Origin: Roseomonas indoligenes
GTDB lineage: Bacteria > Pseudomonadota > Alphaproteobacteria > Acetobacterales > Acetobacteraceae
DNA length: 64,000 nt
Reading direction: 5' to 3'
NCBI RefSeq assembly: GCF_017813365.1
Contig: NZ_JAGIZA010000010.1
Coordinates: 146,749-210,748 of the forward strand
Shown here piece after piece: positions 1 to 8,173 of this stretch (positions within the stretch are counted from its first letter, which is position 1; every line of letters starts with the position of its first letter). The position numbers and the translations under genes are program-made. The notes below the pieces were generated by a model that was not told the origin of the DNA, made no database searches, and was given only the letters and a program-made list of their open reading frames with translations.

Positions 1-1
1 G

Positions 2-379
2 GCCGCCATGGATGCCTGGCCGGAGACGCGGGCCGGCTGGCTCTCGATCACGCGCCACTACGCGGCTGCCCTGCAGGATGCGGGCCTCAAGGCCTCGCCG
101 GGCTTCGGCGAGGACTGGGTCAGCGCAACGCTTTCGGTGCTTTGGTCGAGCGATGCAGCGGCGGGTGCGGCGGCGCTTGCGCGGGAAGGGATCGGGACGC
201 TGCGCTGGTGGGGGGACGGCTGCCACGCCAATCCTGCCTATGCGGATTGCCCGCGCGATCCGCTGCCCGTCACGGAAGCGATCGCGCGCCGGGCCCTCGG
301 CCTACCTTTCTGGCGGGACATGACGGCGACGCAGGTGGATTACATCTGCGGCGTGGCACGGCGGGCAGCGGGCGGCTGA
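2..379 (+). CDS. DegT/DnrJ/EryC1-type aminotransferase, C-terminal part
   Basis: The reading frame is open at the window edge, so only about the last 125 residues are present. The end matches the C-terminal domain of PLP-dependent sugar aminotransferases of the DegT family: a Trp-rich turn (TLRWWGDG) followed by a short 'LPVTEAIARRALGLPFW' segment and a terminal 'MTATQVDYI' helix, where the family normally has 'LP..E.......LP.....' and a final helix. The PLP lysine lies upstream, outside the window. Two bases separate the stop from the next gene, an acyltransferase, so the pair is probably one operon that modifies an amino sugar or amino-acyl group on a surface glycan or lipid. The partner role is inference. 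Confidence 0.6.
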   Translation, partial: AAMDAWPETRAGWLSITRHYAAALQDAGLKASPGFGEDWVSATLSVLWSSDAAAGAAALAREGIGTLRWWGDGCHANPAYADCPRDPLPVTEAIARRALGLPFWRDMTATQVDYICGVARRAAGG

Positions 380-381
380 TC

Positions 382-1275
382 GTGGCGGCGCATCCCTATG
401 CCAGCCTCGGCTACGCCGGGACCCTCGCGCATGTGGGCCGCCCGATCTGGGTGGAGCCCTGGAAGGGCGCCATGCTGCTGCGGGATGCGCCGGGGAACGC
501 CTTGGACGCGGCCGGCCCGCACCCCTTCGGTGCGGTGGGGGAGGGGGCCGACCTGCGGGCGGGAATGGAGTTGTTGCGCGGGGCCGGTGCCGTCAGCGCG
601 GTGCTGGTGGCGGATCCCTTGCGGACGCCAACGACGGGCGGGCTGCGTGCGGCCTTCGATATCGTCACCCCGTTCAAGACCCACTGGACGGTGGAGCGCA
701 GCGCCGGTGCCTTCGCGCCCAGCGCGCACCATCGCGGATGCATTCGCCTGGCCAACCGGAAATGCCGGGTGCGCCCGGTCGCTCTGCGAGACCACTTGGA
801 CGAATGGTGCCGGCTCTACTGCGAGCTCACCCGGCGGCATGGCATCACCGGGATTCACGACTATCCCCGCGCCTCTTTCGAAGCCCTGGCGGAGACCGAG
901 GGTCTGCATGCCTTTCTTGCGGCGAACACGACGGGGGAGGTGATCGGCATGCACCTCTGGGTGGATGACGGCCGCGTGGCCTACAGCCATCTGGCCGCGA
1001 CGGACGCCGCGGGATACCGCGCCGGTGCGCCCTACGCCCTCTACGCAGCTGCCATCGAGAGCTTCGGCGCACATGACGCCATCGACCTGGGGGGCGGCGC
1101 CGGGCTGGCGGATGATGCGGGGGACGGTCTCGCGGGTTTCAAGCGCGGCTTCTCCAACGCGTCACGCGTCGCGCATCTCTGCGGCCGGGTTCTGGACGAG
1201 GTGGCCTATGCCCGGCTCTCGGCCGGGCATGCCACAAGGGGATATTTCCCCGCCTACCGCGCCCCTCGGCTCTAG
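382..1275 (+). CDS. FemAB/GNAT-like acyltransferase
   Basis: A 297-residue protein if translation starts at the GTG two bases after the previous stop; the frame is open further upstream but that part overlaps the aminotransferase out of frame. The body has the look of peptidoglycan-type FemAB-like acyltransferases (BioF2-like acetyltransferase domain): an N-terminal 'HPYASLGYAG' segment, a central 'THWTVERS' stretch and a C-terminal half with 'AFLAANTTGEVIGMHLWV' and a 'GGGAGLADDAGDGLAGFKRGFS' glycine-rich/FKRGF motif typical of this fold. It probably transfers an acyl or aminoacyl group to the amino sugar made by its neighbour. No signal peptide is seen, so it should act in the cytoplasm. 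Substrate unknown. Confidence 0.65.
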   Translation: MAAHPYASLGYAGTLAHVGRPIWVEPWKGAMLLRDAPGNALDAAGPHPFGAVGEGADLRAGMELLRGAGAVSAVLVADPLRTPTTGGLRAAFDIVTPFKTHWTVERSAGAFAPSAHHRGCIRLANRKCRVRPVALRDHLDEWCRLYCELTRRHGITGIHDYPRASFEALAETEGLHAFLAANTTGEVIGMHLWVDDGRVAYSHLAATDAAGYRAGAPYALYAAAIESFGAHDAIDLGGGAGLADDAGDGLAGFKRGFSNASRVAHLCGRVLDEVAYARLSAGHATRGYFPAYRAPRL

Positions 1276-3215
1276 CGTGTGCCGCTTCCGGCGCTGCGCC
1301 GGGCCTGCATCACGGTGATGGAGGGCGCCTGCACGACGCGGTTCCGCCCGGTGCGCTTGGCCTCGTAGAGCGCGGCATCGGCCGCGGCGACGAGAATGGA
1401 GGGCTCCGGCTGCGTGGCGGAGTCCGGCTGCGCCGCCGCAACGCCGATGCTCGCCGTCAACATCCCGGACTCGTTCGCCTCGTGGGCAATGCCGGCTCGC
1501 GCGATGGCGGAACGGGCCTGCTCGGCAACCTCGCGCGCGCCGGCTGCGTCGGTGACGGGAAGGATCACCGCGAACTCCTCCCCGCCGTAGCGGGCGGCAA
1601 GGTCGGCGGGGCGGCGGATCGTGGCCTCCAGGGCGCGGGCTACGGCGCGCAGCGCATCATCCCCCGCCAGGTGCCCGTAGCGGTCGTTGAACATCTTGAA
1701 GCGGTCCACGTCCAGCAGCAGCAGGGCCAGCCAAGTGCCCTCGCGCGCGGCGCGGCGCCATTCCGTCGCCAGGGCCTCGTCGAAACGGCGGCGGTTGGCC
1801 AGGCCGGTCAGTCCGTCCGTCGCGGCCAGTTCCGCCATGCGCTCCTGCATCAATCGGCGCTCCGTCACGTCACGGGAGACGGCGACGAAGCCGCCGCGCT
1901 CGGGTTCCTCGCCCGCGCGGACCTGCTGAAGGGTGGTCTCCATCCAGCCACGGCCTCCATCCGGCCGGGTGATGCGGCAGGTCACGTCCACCGGCGCGCG
2001 CGACCCGGCCGCCCCGTCCAGCGCCGACTGCAGCGCGGGGCGGTCCTCCATGTCCGCCAGTTCCGGCAGGGGGCGCCCCAGCAGCATCCGGGCTGGCACG
2101 CCGAGGAGGCGCGCCGCCGCCGGCGAGGCGTAGTGGATCCGCCCGTCAGGCCCGATGCGGGAGACCATGTCGCTCGCGTGCTCCGCCAGCAGGCGGAACT
2201 GCGCCTCGCTGTCCGCCAGGGTCCGCTCCGCCGCCCGCCGCTGGCGAGCGTGGCGGATCAGCCGACGGCCCAGGAAGGCGAGGAGGGCGGCGAGCAGGGC
2301 GGCCACGGCGATCCGCCCCAGGGCCTGCCAAGTCATGGCGCCGAGCACGTCCTGCGTCCCCCGGCCGACCAGCACGGTCAGCGGAAAGCGCTCTCCGCTC
2401 CAGTAGGCGCCGATGCGGTCCACCCCGTCGATCGGAGAGACGAAGTGGAAGCGCCCGGATTCGCGCTTCGCCACGGAGTCCCGCAGCGGCGTCCGGTTCA
2501 GGATGGGAGCGCCGAGCGCCGCCTCGTCGGCGGGCGTGCGTGCGAGGACCCTTCCGTCGTCGCGGACGAGGGTGATGGAGCCGTGTTCCCCGAGGTCGAA
2601 CCCCACGAAGCCTCGCGCCACGGCGCCGATTTCCATGGCCGCGACGACCACGCCGCCGAACCGGCCATCGCGGTTCCGAAAGCGGCGCGAGAGGGTGACC
2701 ACCCATTGCCCGTCCAGCCGGCTCCGCACGGCGGTGCCGAGGCGGGGGGCGGGGGAGGGATCTTCCCGGTGCAGGCGGAAATAGTCCCGGTCGGCGATGC
2801 CGATGCCCTGCGTTGGCGACTCGTAGGAGCTGAGCAGCAGCGCCCCATCGGCCCCGTAGACGGAGAAGTTCCGCAGTTCCGGCTGGTTGTCGAGCTGCCT
2901 GCGCATGAGGCGGGAGAGCTGGCCGAGACTGGCCGGGCCGGCGCCATCGGCTTCCAGTTGCTCCACCATGCTCACCAGGGCGACGTCCGCCATCGCGAAG
3001 TCACCCTCGGCGTCCCGGACGAGGGAGTGGGCGAGGTTGGAGGAGGCTGTCCGCACCTCTTCGATCCGCTGCTCACGGCCCGACCATTCGTGCCAAGCCG
3101 TCAGCGGGACCAGCAACGCGCTGGCGCCGAAGAGTAGGGCGTAGGCGATGGTGACGGTCCGGGGTGGACGTTCCGGGCTGGCCGAGGCCGGGGCGAGGAC
3201 AGTCAAGGCTGACAA
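1272..3215 (-). CDS. membrane diguanylate cyclase (Cache-like sensor, PAS, GGDEF)
   Basis: A 647-residue protein that should make cyclic di-GMP from two GTP. Membrane helices lie near residues 22-41 and 302-317, bracketing a periplasmic sensor of about 260 residues with the character of a double Cache domain. A PAS domain spans about 336-452 ('FRLLAEHASDMVSRIGPDG'), followed by a GGDEF domain. The active-site motif is intact as GGEEF (544-548), and an RxxD inhibitory site (RPAD, 535-538) sits exactly five residues ahead of it, so product inhibition is expected. The stop overlaps the end of the convergent acyltransferase gene by four bases. An extracellular small-molecule signal probably sets c-di-GMP output, plausibly connected to the flagellar genes further right; the ligand cannot be read from sequence. 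Confidence 0.9.
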   Translation of the reverse strand: MSALTVLAPASASPERPPRTVTIAYALLFGASALLVPLTAWHEWSGREQRIEEVRTASSNLAHSLVRDAEGDFAMADVALVSMVEQLEADGAGPASLGQLSRLMRRQLDNQPELRNFSVYGADGALLLSSYESPTQGIGIADRDYFRLHREDPSPAPRLGTAVRSRLDGQWVVTLSRRFRNRDGRFGGVVVAAMEIGAVARGFVGFDLGEHGSITLVRDDGRVLARTPADEAALGAPILNRTPLRDSVAKRESGRFHFVSPIDGVDRIGAYWSGERFPLTVLVGRGTQDVLGAMTWQALGRIAVAALLAALLAFLGRRLIRHARQRRAAERTLADSEAQFRLLAEHASDMVSRIGPDGRIHYASPAAARLLGVPARMLLGRPLPELADMEDRPALQSALDGAAGSRAPVDVTCRITRPDGGRGWMETTLQQVRAGEEPERGGFVAVSRDVTERRLMQERMAELAATDGLTGLANRRRFDEALATEWRRAAREGTWLALLLLDVDRFKMFNDRYGHLAGDDALRAVARALEATIRRPADLAARYGGEEFAVILPVTDAAGAREVAEQARSAIARAGIAHEANESGMLTASIGVAAAQPDSATQPEPSILVAAADAALYEAKRTGRNRVVQAPSITVMQARRSAGSGTR

Positions 3216-3425
3216 GGCGGCTCCCCTCGCGGTCTGATCCGACAGGCTGCTCCCTTGCGGGAGGGCCAGCAGGGCGACGTTCGCCCTATCAACGCGACCG
3301 ATGCTGCGGATTTTCTATCTGAGGTTGCATCTACGGGATGGCACAAGGAAATCGGGATGTCACCCCACCCGGCGCGTCGGTGGTGTAAGCGGGAAACCAC
3401 GGACTAACCGGAACAGCGGACGAGG

Positions 3426-3755
3426 ATGTCGGTACAAGGGCTTCTGCTCCTGCGCCGCGGGGTTCTCGCCCTGCCGGGACTGACGCTGCTGGGCCATGCC
3501 CGCGCCCGGGCCGCGCAGGGAGGCCCGTTCAGCCTCGGTATCGCTTCCGGCGAGCCCGCACCGGATGGATTCGTGCTCTGGACCCGGCTCGCCTTCGACT
3601 GGCGCGGCGGCGGCATTGCCGCGCGCGCCGTGCCCGTGGACTGGGTGGTGGCGCGGGACGAAGCGCTGCGCGACGTGGTGCGGCGGGGCCAGGCGGTGGC
3701 GACGCCGCGACGCTACGTGGTGAAGGCGGGGCGGACCGCGCTTCCGCCGGGGTAG
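3426..3755 (+). pseudogene. truncated phoD-like alkaline phosphatase
   Basis: The first 70 or so residues resemble PhoD alkaline phosphatases: an Arg-Arg signal-type start ([12 protein letters not shown]), then '[19 protein letters not shown]' and 'TRLA', and '[16 protein letters not shown]', which are the conserved opening of the family's N-terminal domain. After about residue 95 the family match is lost and the frame stops at residue 109, while intact PhoD is about 500 residues. None of the metal-binding catalytic region follows in any frame downstream. It is therefore a 5' fragment. It opens a decayed stretch that runs to about 5.5 kb. Confidence 0.65.
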
Positions 3756-4177
3756 GGCGTGGCCTGGTCCGCCTCCGGTGCCGCGGGCGCGGCATGGGGT
3801 GCCATCTCCACGTCCAGCGGCACCGCCCGGGCGACGAAGAACTCGGTCAGGTCGAGCAGGAAGTCCCTCGCCAGCCCCGGGCCCGCCCGGTCCGCCTACC
3901 CCGCTGTTTCCTGGCGAAGCTTTGCGGCGCCGTCCACACCGTTGCCCGGTTCAATTCGGTGGAACGCTTCCGGAATGGGCGGAACGGTTCTCTGCCCCGT
4001 GGATCGACTCCCGGTCCACGTTCGCGGAACAAGAAATCCCGGAAGTACGGCGCCGGGCGTTCCTCACCTTCCGCAGCGACTGGAGCGAGCCGGAGCGCCG
4101 GCACGGTACCGCTCATCTGTTTGAGACACGGTTGCGGGGGTCAATGTGAGGACAAGGCTCAGTCTTTGATGGGTTGA
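3756..4177. other. gene remnant region without a recognisable gene
   Basis: This 422-base stretch follows the broken phoD frame. Several overlapping open frames of 90-125 residues occur on both strands but none resembles a known family or has a convincing ribosome site. The codon pattern is not that of the surrounding genes. It reads as decayed DNA between the phoD fragment and an IS remnant. Confidence 0.4.
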
Positions 4178-4560
4178 TCAGGCTGCAGCGACGGTGTCGG
4201 GCGTATTAACGGCGTTGAAGGTGTTGAGGATGGCGCAGCGGATCTGAATCTCGGCAACCTGACGGGCGGGGCCGCGGGGCGAGAGGCGCTTGAGGCGTGC
4301 GATGACGAGGTGCAAGGGGCCGCCCGGGCGCAGTAGGATACCTCGACGGTCAGGTCGTTCTGCCGTCGTGAGAGGTTGCTGTCGTGCGGCGCCTTCCAGT
4401 CCAGGCCCGCAAGCCTCCCACCCGGCTCCGGGGCCGCCCGCAGCAGCAGCTGATACAGCACCTTCAGCGTCAGCACCGTCTGGATCGCCGCGTCCGTGTA
4501 GACGCGAGAACGGCCGCGCCTGCCCGTGCCTTCCGAGGCGTGTCCGGCCATTGCGTATCC
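4178..4560 (-). pseudogene. internally deleted IS5-family transposase
   Basis: Read leftward, the segment 4330-4550 encodes 'YTDAAIQTVLTLKVLYQLLL' and 'LSRRQNDLTVEVSY', the N-terminal region typical of IS5-family DDE transposases. At about 4325 the frame shifts into 'RPGGPLHLVIARLKRLSPRG', and then 'AEIQIRCAILNTFNAVNTP', which looks like the far C-terminus, ending at a TGA at 4178-4180. The DDE catalytic core (normally well over 150 residues) is missing between them. The copy is dead by both deletion and frameshift. Terminal inverted repeats were not identified. It marks this stretch as a former insertion hotspot. Confidence 0.6.
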
Positions 4561-4860
4561 AGGACTACCGGCAGCTTTGTGCAACAACGCCGAATTGTCC
4601 CATTTCTCGGGCGGGATCTGGATGAAGATCCGCGCCACCAGCATGAGCACCAGCAGAAGGGACGAGGTGACAGTGACGATGCGCTGCACGATGCCCGGCC
4701 AGGAGGCCAGATCGGATCGGCAGTAGCCGCAAGGGGGCCAGGCACTTCACATTTTCTTGATTTTCGATTGAGAACGACTTAACGCTGACGAAGGCGATCC
4801 CAGGCCCTGAGGGGTGCAGATCCAACGAGGGCGGTAGGCCGCATCAACGAGGGCGCTTTG

Positions 4861-5100
4861 ATGAGGTGCGAACCGACTTCGTCTCGCGAAGCGCGAGAGG
4901 AGATTGATCTGCTGCTGACGGATCTGGTTGCCCGCTTCAATGGAGCGGACTTGCCCAGATACGTGCTGCGAGATGTCGGACTGGTGCTGATCGCAGAACT
5001 GGCCCCGCCGAGCGAAATGAAGGCTCGTCTTGCAGCCTGGCGGGATCGCTGGCGGGACACGGTGCGGATGGAAGCCATGCCCATGAGGAAGTGCGCCTAG
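4861..5100 (+). CDS. small hypothetical protein
   Basis: A 79-residue frame starting at ATG 4861. It encodes a charged, probably helical protein ('REAREEIDLLLTDLVARFN', 'MKARLAAWRDRWRDTVRME') with no membrane segment or cysteine motif. I do not recognise the family. No clear Shine-Dalgarno sequence precedes it, but the amphipathic helices look protein-like rather than random. It lies in the decayed stretch between the IS remnant and tRNA-Ser, so it could be island cargo. Confidence 0.35.
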   Translation: MRCEPTSSREAREEIDLLLTDLVARFNGADLPRYVLRDVGLVLIAELAPPSEMKARLAAWRDRWRDTVRMEAMPMRKCA

Positions 5101-5310
5101 GGGCGCCTGACCGCAGCGTCTGATCGGGCTGAGGCAGTCAATCTGGGCTTGCCCGGGCTGGTGTCAGCCCACATCACACCTCGGTCCATCGGGCTCGGAT
5201 CGGCGATCAAGAAATATCGCGGAAGCTCGCCATCTCGTTCCGGACTCGAATTTGCGAGGCCCCGTGCGGGCCTCAACTGCCGCGGCGCTGGCGAAAGGAT
5301 CTCCCACGCG

Positions 5311-5424
5311 TCTGGAAGTTCCCGCAGCCTTGCTGGGCATGACCTTCAGCGAGAGCCCGTCACCGTCTGCCCGGGGGAACTTGGCGCGCTTCTCGGCAGC
5401 TTCGAACTCCCGATCCCCGAGCAT
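5311..5424 (-). pseudogene. tyrosine-integrase N-terminal fragment (Arm-binding domain)
   Basis: Read leftward from ATG 5424, about 38 residues resemble the start of phage/island integrases with a DUF4102-type Arm DNA-binding domain: 'MLGDREFEAAEKRAKFPRAD' followed by 'GDGLSLKVMPSKA'. Family members typically begin 'MLTD.E.RAA......Y.L.DG.GL.L.V.P.G'. After that the similarity ends and no recombinase catalytic residues are present. The fragment sits 153 bases from the 3' end of tRNA-Ser(CGA), the usual place for an integrase of a tRNA-targeted element. The match is short, so this is a moderate-to-low confidence call. The remaining bases of 5101-5576 hold nothing recognisable. Confidence 0.4.
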
Positions 5425-5576
5425 GGCCGCCCTCCGTCGCCCGGTTGCTTCCCCTCTCGTTCATGCGCCGGGGTGGAAAAGGAAGAATCGAGACCCCTAC
5501 GACCCTCTGCAGGGCACGGAGCCACCCGGGTTATAGGACTTGGCGGGAAGGGGAAGGATGTAGGGGCAACGGAAAG

Positions 5577-5666
<90 letters not shown>

Positions 5667-5684
5667 GGACCGTGCCGGAGGCCC

Positions 5685-5714
5685 GTCCTACCGAGGGCGC
5701 GAGTGCCTCGTCAA
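5685..5714 (-). promoter_or_regulatory. promoter of tRNA-Ser
   Basis: On the minus strand TTGACG (5709-5714) is followed after 18 bases by TAGGAC (5685-5690), ending 18 bases before the tRNA 5' end at 5666. Spacing fits a housekeeping sigma-70 promoter; the -10 match is moderate. Confidence 0.45.
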
Positions 5715-6029
5715 GGCCGGCACTGGCCCGCGACCTGCGAGTGTCGGCTTTACCCAGTCCCGGAGGACTCGGAGGCCGTGGCGCTCTGTCGTGCTGGCGG
5801 TCGCGGCTGGGCAGGGAACTGCACGGGCTTTTCGGATTCCGACAGAGGTCGCCAGCTCGTCAGGAATGCCCTTCGGAGCTGCCTCCGCTAGGTGTTCGAG
5901 GAAGACGGAAACGCGCGTTCATTAGCGGCGCGGCCGCCGGGGCGTCCACGGCCGAACGGGATCAGCCCGCCGGGCAGAGAAAGGCCGATCCGCAAAGCGG
6001 GTTCGTGAGCGGGGTGGCGGTGGATCGGG
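5715..6029. other. intergenic stretch with nothing recognised
   Basis: About 315 bases between the tRNA-Ser promoter and the end of the leftward dehydrogenase gene. Open frames cross it but none has family character or a ribosome site, and I saw no clear terminator hairpin or repeat. Confidence 0.4.
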
Positions 6030-7106
6030 TCAGCGCGCTACCAGCGACGCCACGCCGGCCTCGGCGGCCAGCCGGTCGAGTTGCGCGACGAGGGCCGCGG
6101 GCAGGGCGACACCCCGCGCGGCACGCTCCCGCCGCCGCTCACCCCGCAACTCGCCCGGCGTGCGGATGCGATCCACCCCGGGCAGGCGCGCGGAGTTCCG
6201 CAGGTCTTCCAGGTGGCGCCGCACCTCCGCCTGGAAGGCTGCCGGGTCTAGGAAGCGCGAGACGTCGAGCGCGATGAGCACGTGGCCCGTCTCCGTCACC
6301 GTGCGCTCGTCGGCGTTGAAGTCCACCACGTCGCGCCCGAAGGCGGCGCGGTTCAGCGGCCCGGCCAACAGGCCGAGCACCAGGGCCAGCCCGCTGCCCT
6401 TGTAGCCGCCGACGGGAAGCAGGATGCCCTCGTGGCTGCGCTTCGGGTCGGTCAGCGGCTCACCGGTGCGGGCGTCGATCATCCAGCCCTCCGGCATCGG
6501 CTTGCCGCGCATGGCGTGGCCCTTCACGGTGCCGTAGGAGACGACTGTCGTGGCCATGTCGAGCACGACGGGATCGTCCTCCCCCATGGGCATGGCGATC
6601 GCCAGCGGGTTCGTGCCCAGCAGCGACTCCGTGCCGCCCCAGGGGGCCATGTGGTTGGCGCTGGCCACCACCGTGTAGATGCCGATCATCCCCGCCGTGA
6701 GCGGCAGGCAGGCATGCACCGCGCCCGATCCGGCATGGTTGGAGCGGCGCGCGCCCACCCAGGCGATGCCGCTCTCCCGTGCGATGGCGATCGCCGTCTC
6801 GCCCGCCTTCGACATCACCAGGTGGCCGGGGCCGTTATCGCCCTCCACCATCGCCACGGCCGGCGCCAGGCGGCGCACCGCGATCTCCGGCCGCGGGTTC
6901 ATGCCGCCCGCCCGCATCCGGCGCAGGTACTGCGGCAGGCGGAAGATGCCGTGGGCGTCGGCGCCGGTCAGGTCCGCCTCCACCATCAGCTCGGCGACGC
7001 GCCGCGCCTCCTCCGCCCGCATGCCCGCGGCGGCCAGCACCTCGGCCGCGAAGCCGACCAGCACCGCCGCGCCGTGCCGGGGCGCCCCGGCCTCCTCCTC
7101 CCCCAC
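6030..7106 (-). CDS. Ldh-family (malate/L-sulfolactate type) NAD(P)-dependent dehydrogenase
   Basis: A 358-residue member of the malate/L-lactate dehydrogenase-like family (ComC/YlbC/YiaK group), which oxidises 2-hydroxyacids or reduces 2-oxoacids and imines with NAD(P). Family signatures are visible: 'DAHGIFRLPQYLRRM' near residue 54 with the conserved His-Gly, 'SNHAGSGA' near 122, and 'GGTESLLGTNPLAIAMP' in the cofactor-binding part. The start is GTG at 7104-7106, three bases after the stop of the upstream amidohydrolase, so the two are co-transcribed. The context (amidohydrolase, GntR, TctC proteins) suggests catabolism of a small carboxylic acid. The exact substrate is not readable. Confidence 0.85.
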   Translation of the reverse strand: MGEEEAGAPRHGAAVLVGFAAEVLAAAGMRAEEARRVAELMVEADLTGADAHGIFRLPQYLRRMRAGGMNPRPEIAVRRLAPAVAMVEGDNGPGHLVMSKAGETAIAIARESGIAWVGARRSNHAGSGAVHACLPLTAGMIGIYTVVASANHMAPWGGTESLLGTNPLAIAMPMGEDDPVVLDMATTVVSYGTVKGHAMRGKPMPEGWMIDARTGEPLTDPKRSHEGILLPVGGYKGSGLALVLGLLAGPLNRAAFGRDVVDFNADERTVTETGHVLIALDVSRFLDPAAFQAEVRRHLEDLRNSARLPGVDRIRTPGELRGERRRERAARGVALPAALVAQLDRLAAEAGVASLVAR

Positions 7107-7109
7107 GGC

Positions 7110-8105
7110 TCAGCCCTCCAGCCCGAGGAGGCGCCGGACATTGCCCGAGAGGATGGCGTCCCGCGCCGCAGGGTCCGCGATCGCCTCCTCCACCTCTTCC
7201 ACACCCCGGGTCGTGCCCATGTCGAAGGGGTAGTCGGTGCCGAAGAGGATCCGTTCCGGCCCGACCTCCTCCAGCAGGAAGCGCAGGGGGCCGGGCGCGT
7301 GGGTGATGCTGTCGTAGAACAGCCGGTCCAGGCTCTCGGCCGGATCGCCCTTCAGCCGCGCCTTCGGTTCCGGCCGCACGCGCCAGCCGTGGCGGAAGCG
7401 GCCGGCCTGGAAGGGCACGAAGCCGCCGGCATGGGAGAGGAGGAAGCGGATGCGCGGGTGCCGCTCGATCACCCCGCCGAAGACGAGGGAGGCCGCGGCG
7501 ATCGTTGTCTCCAGCGGATTCCCGATGAGGTTGGTGAGGTAGTAGCCGCGCATCCGCTCGGCCGCGACGACCTTGTGCGGGTGCACGAGCACGAGCAGCC
7601 CGTGGCGGTCCGCCACTTCCCACACCGCGTCCAGCGCGGGATCGTCCAGGTTCCGCCCGGCGATGTTGGAGCCGAGATGCAGGCCGCGCAGCCCGTGCGC
7701 CGTCACGGCCCGCTCCAGCGTGGCGGCGGCGCGGGCGGGGTCCTGCATCGGGGCGGTGGCGAGGCCGATGAAGCGGTCGGGATGCTCGCGGCAGAGCGCG
7801 CCGATCGACTCGTTCTGGATCTCGGACACCGTGTCCGCCCCGCCCGCATCCGCCTCGTAGAGGAAGGTGTGGGGAATGTTGCAGACCACGTGCATGTCCA
7901 CCCGCTGTCTGGTCATGTCAGCGAAGCGACGCTCCAGGTCCCAGGCCGCGCGGGGGAAGGGGTTCTGCCGGACATCCAGGATCTCGAGGATTCCCGCCTC
8001 GTCGTCCAGCCGCGTCAGGCGCGGCGCCAGGCCGGGAACGGCGCCGGCGATGGCCGCGATCATGGCCTCCGTAAGGATGTGCGTGTGCGCGTCGATCACT
8101 GCCAT
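7110..8105 (-). CDS. amidohydrolase family protein (ACMSD-like metal hydrolase/decarboxylase)
   Basis: A 331-residue metal-dependent hydrolase of the amidohydrolase-2 family, to which aminocarboxymuconate-semialdehyde decarboxylase and related aromatic-acid decarboxylases belong. It starts with the metal-binding HxH ('VIDAHTHILTE'), keeps 'LVLVHPHKV' (central histidine), 'LLSHAGGFVPF' and 'ILFGTDYPFDMG' with the conserved metal-site aspartate near the end. No signal peptide, so cytoplasmic. It is the first gene of a leftward pair with the Ldh-family dehydrogenase, and a 20-bp near-palindrome lies 32 bases upstream of its start. Decarboxylase or hydrolase activity on a ring-derived carboxylate is likely; which of the two is inference. 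Confidence 0.8.
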   Translation of the reverse strand: MAVIDAHTHILTEAMIAAIAGAVPGLAPRLTRLDDEAGILEILDVRQNPFPRAAWDLERRFADMTRQRVDMHVVCNIPHTFLYEADAGGADTVSEIQNESIGALCREHPDRFIGLATAPMQDPARAAATLERAVTAHGLRGLHLGSNIAGRNLDDPALDAVWEVADRHGLLVLVHPHKVVAAERMRGYYLTNLIGNPLETTIAAASLVFGGVIERHPRIRFLLSHAGGFVPFQAGRFRHGWRVRPEPKARLKGDPAESLDRLFYDSITHAPGPLRFLLEEVGPERILFGTDYPFDMGTTRGVEEVEEAIADPAARDAILSGNVRRLLGLEG

Positions 8106-8136
8106 GGCGATCCCCTCGTCGCGGTCTCGTGCCGCC

Positions 8137-8156
8137 GTCCTATGACGTTATAGGAC
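8137..8156. promoter_or_regulatory. near-perfect palindrome, candidate GntR operator
   Basis: GTCCTATGACGTTATAGGAC is palindromic except for one mismatched base pair (arms GTCCTAT/ATAGGAC around ACGT). It lies in the 68-base gap between the GntR regulator gene and the amidohydrolase gene, 32 bases upstream of the latter's start codon, where a repressor would overlap the promoter. GntR/HutC-type operators are typically short A/T-centred dyads; assignment to the neighbouring regulator is inference. Confidence 0.55.
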
Positions 8157-8173
8157 GAATGCTTCCGGCCCGG

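Noticed and set aside
142..381. Long upstream extension of the FemAB-like gene
   Set aside because: It overlaps the aminotransferase coding sequence out of frame, and similarity to the acyltransferase family begins only after the GTG at 382.
3326..3350. Sigma-54 element ahead of the phoD fragment (TGGCAC present)
   Set aside because: The -12 partner TTGC is missing at the required spacing.
5703..6029. Possible gene upstream of tRNA-Ser
   Set aside because: Open frames exist but show no family similarity, no ribosome site and shift strand composition; treated as intergenic.
6282..8153. A 623-codon plus-strand frame over the dehydrogenase and amidohydrolase genes
   Set aside because: Antisense to two well-supported genes, with the His/Arg/Gly-rich composition typical of GC-rich shadows.
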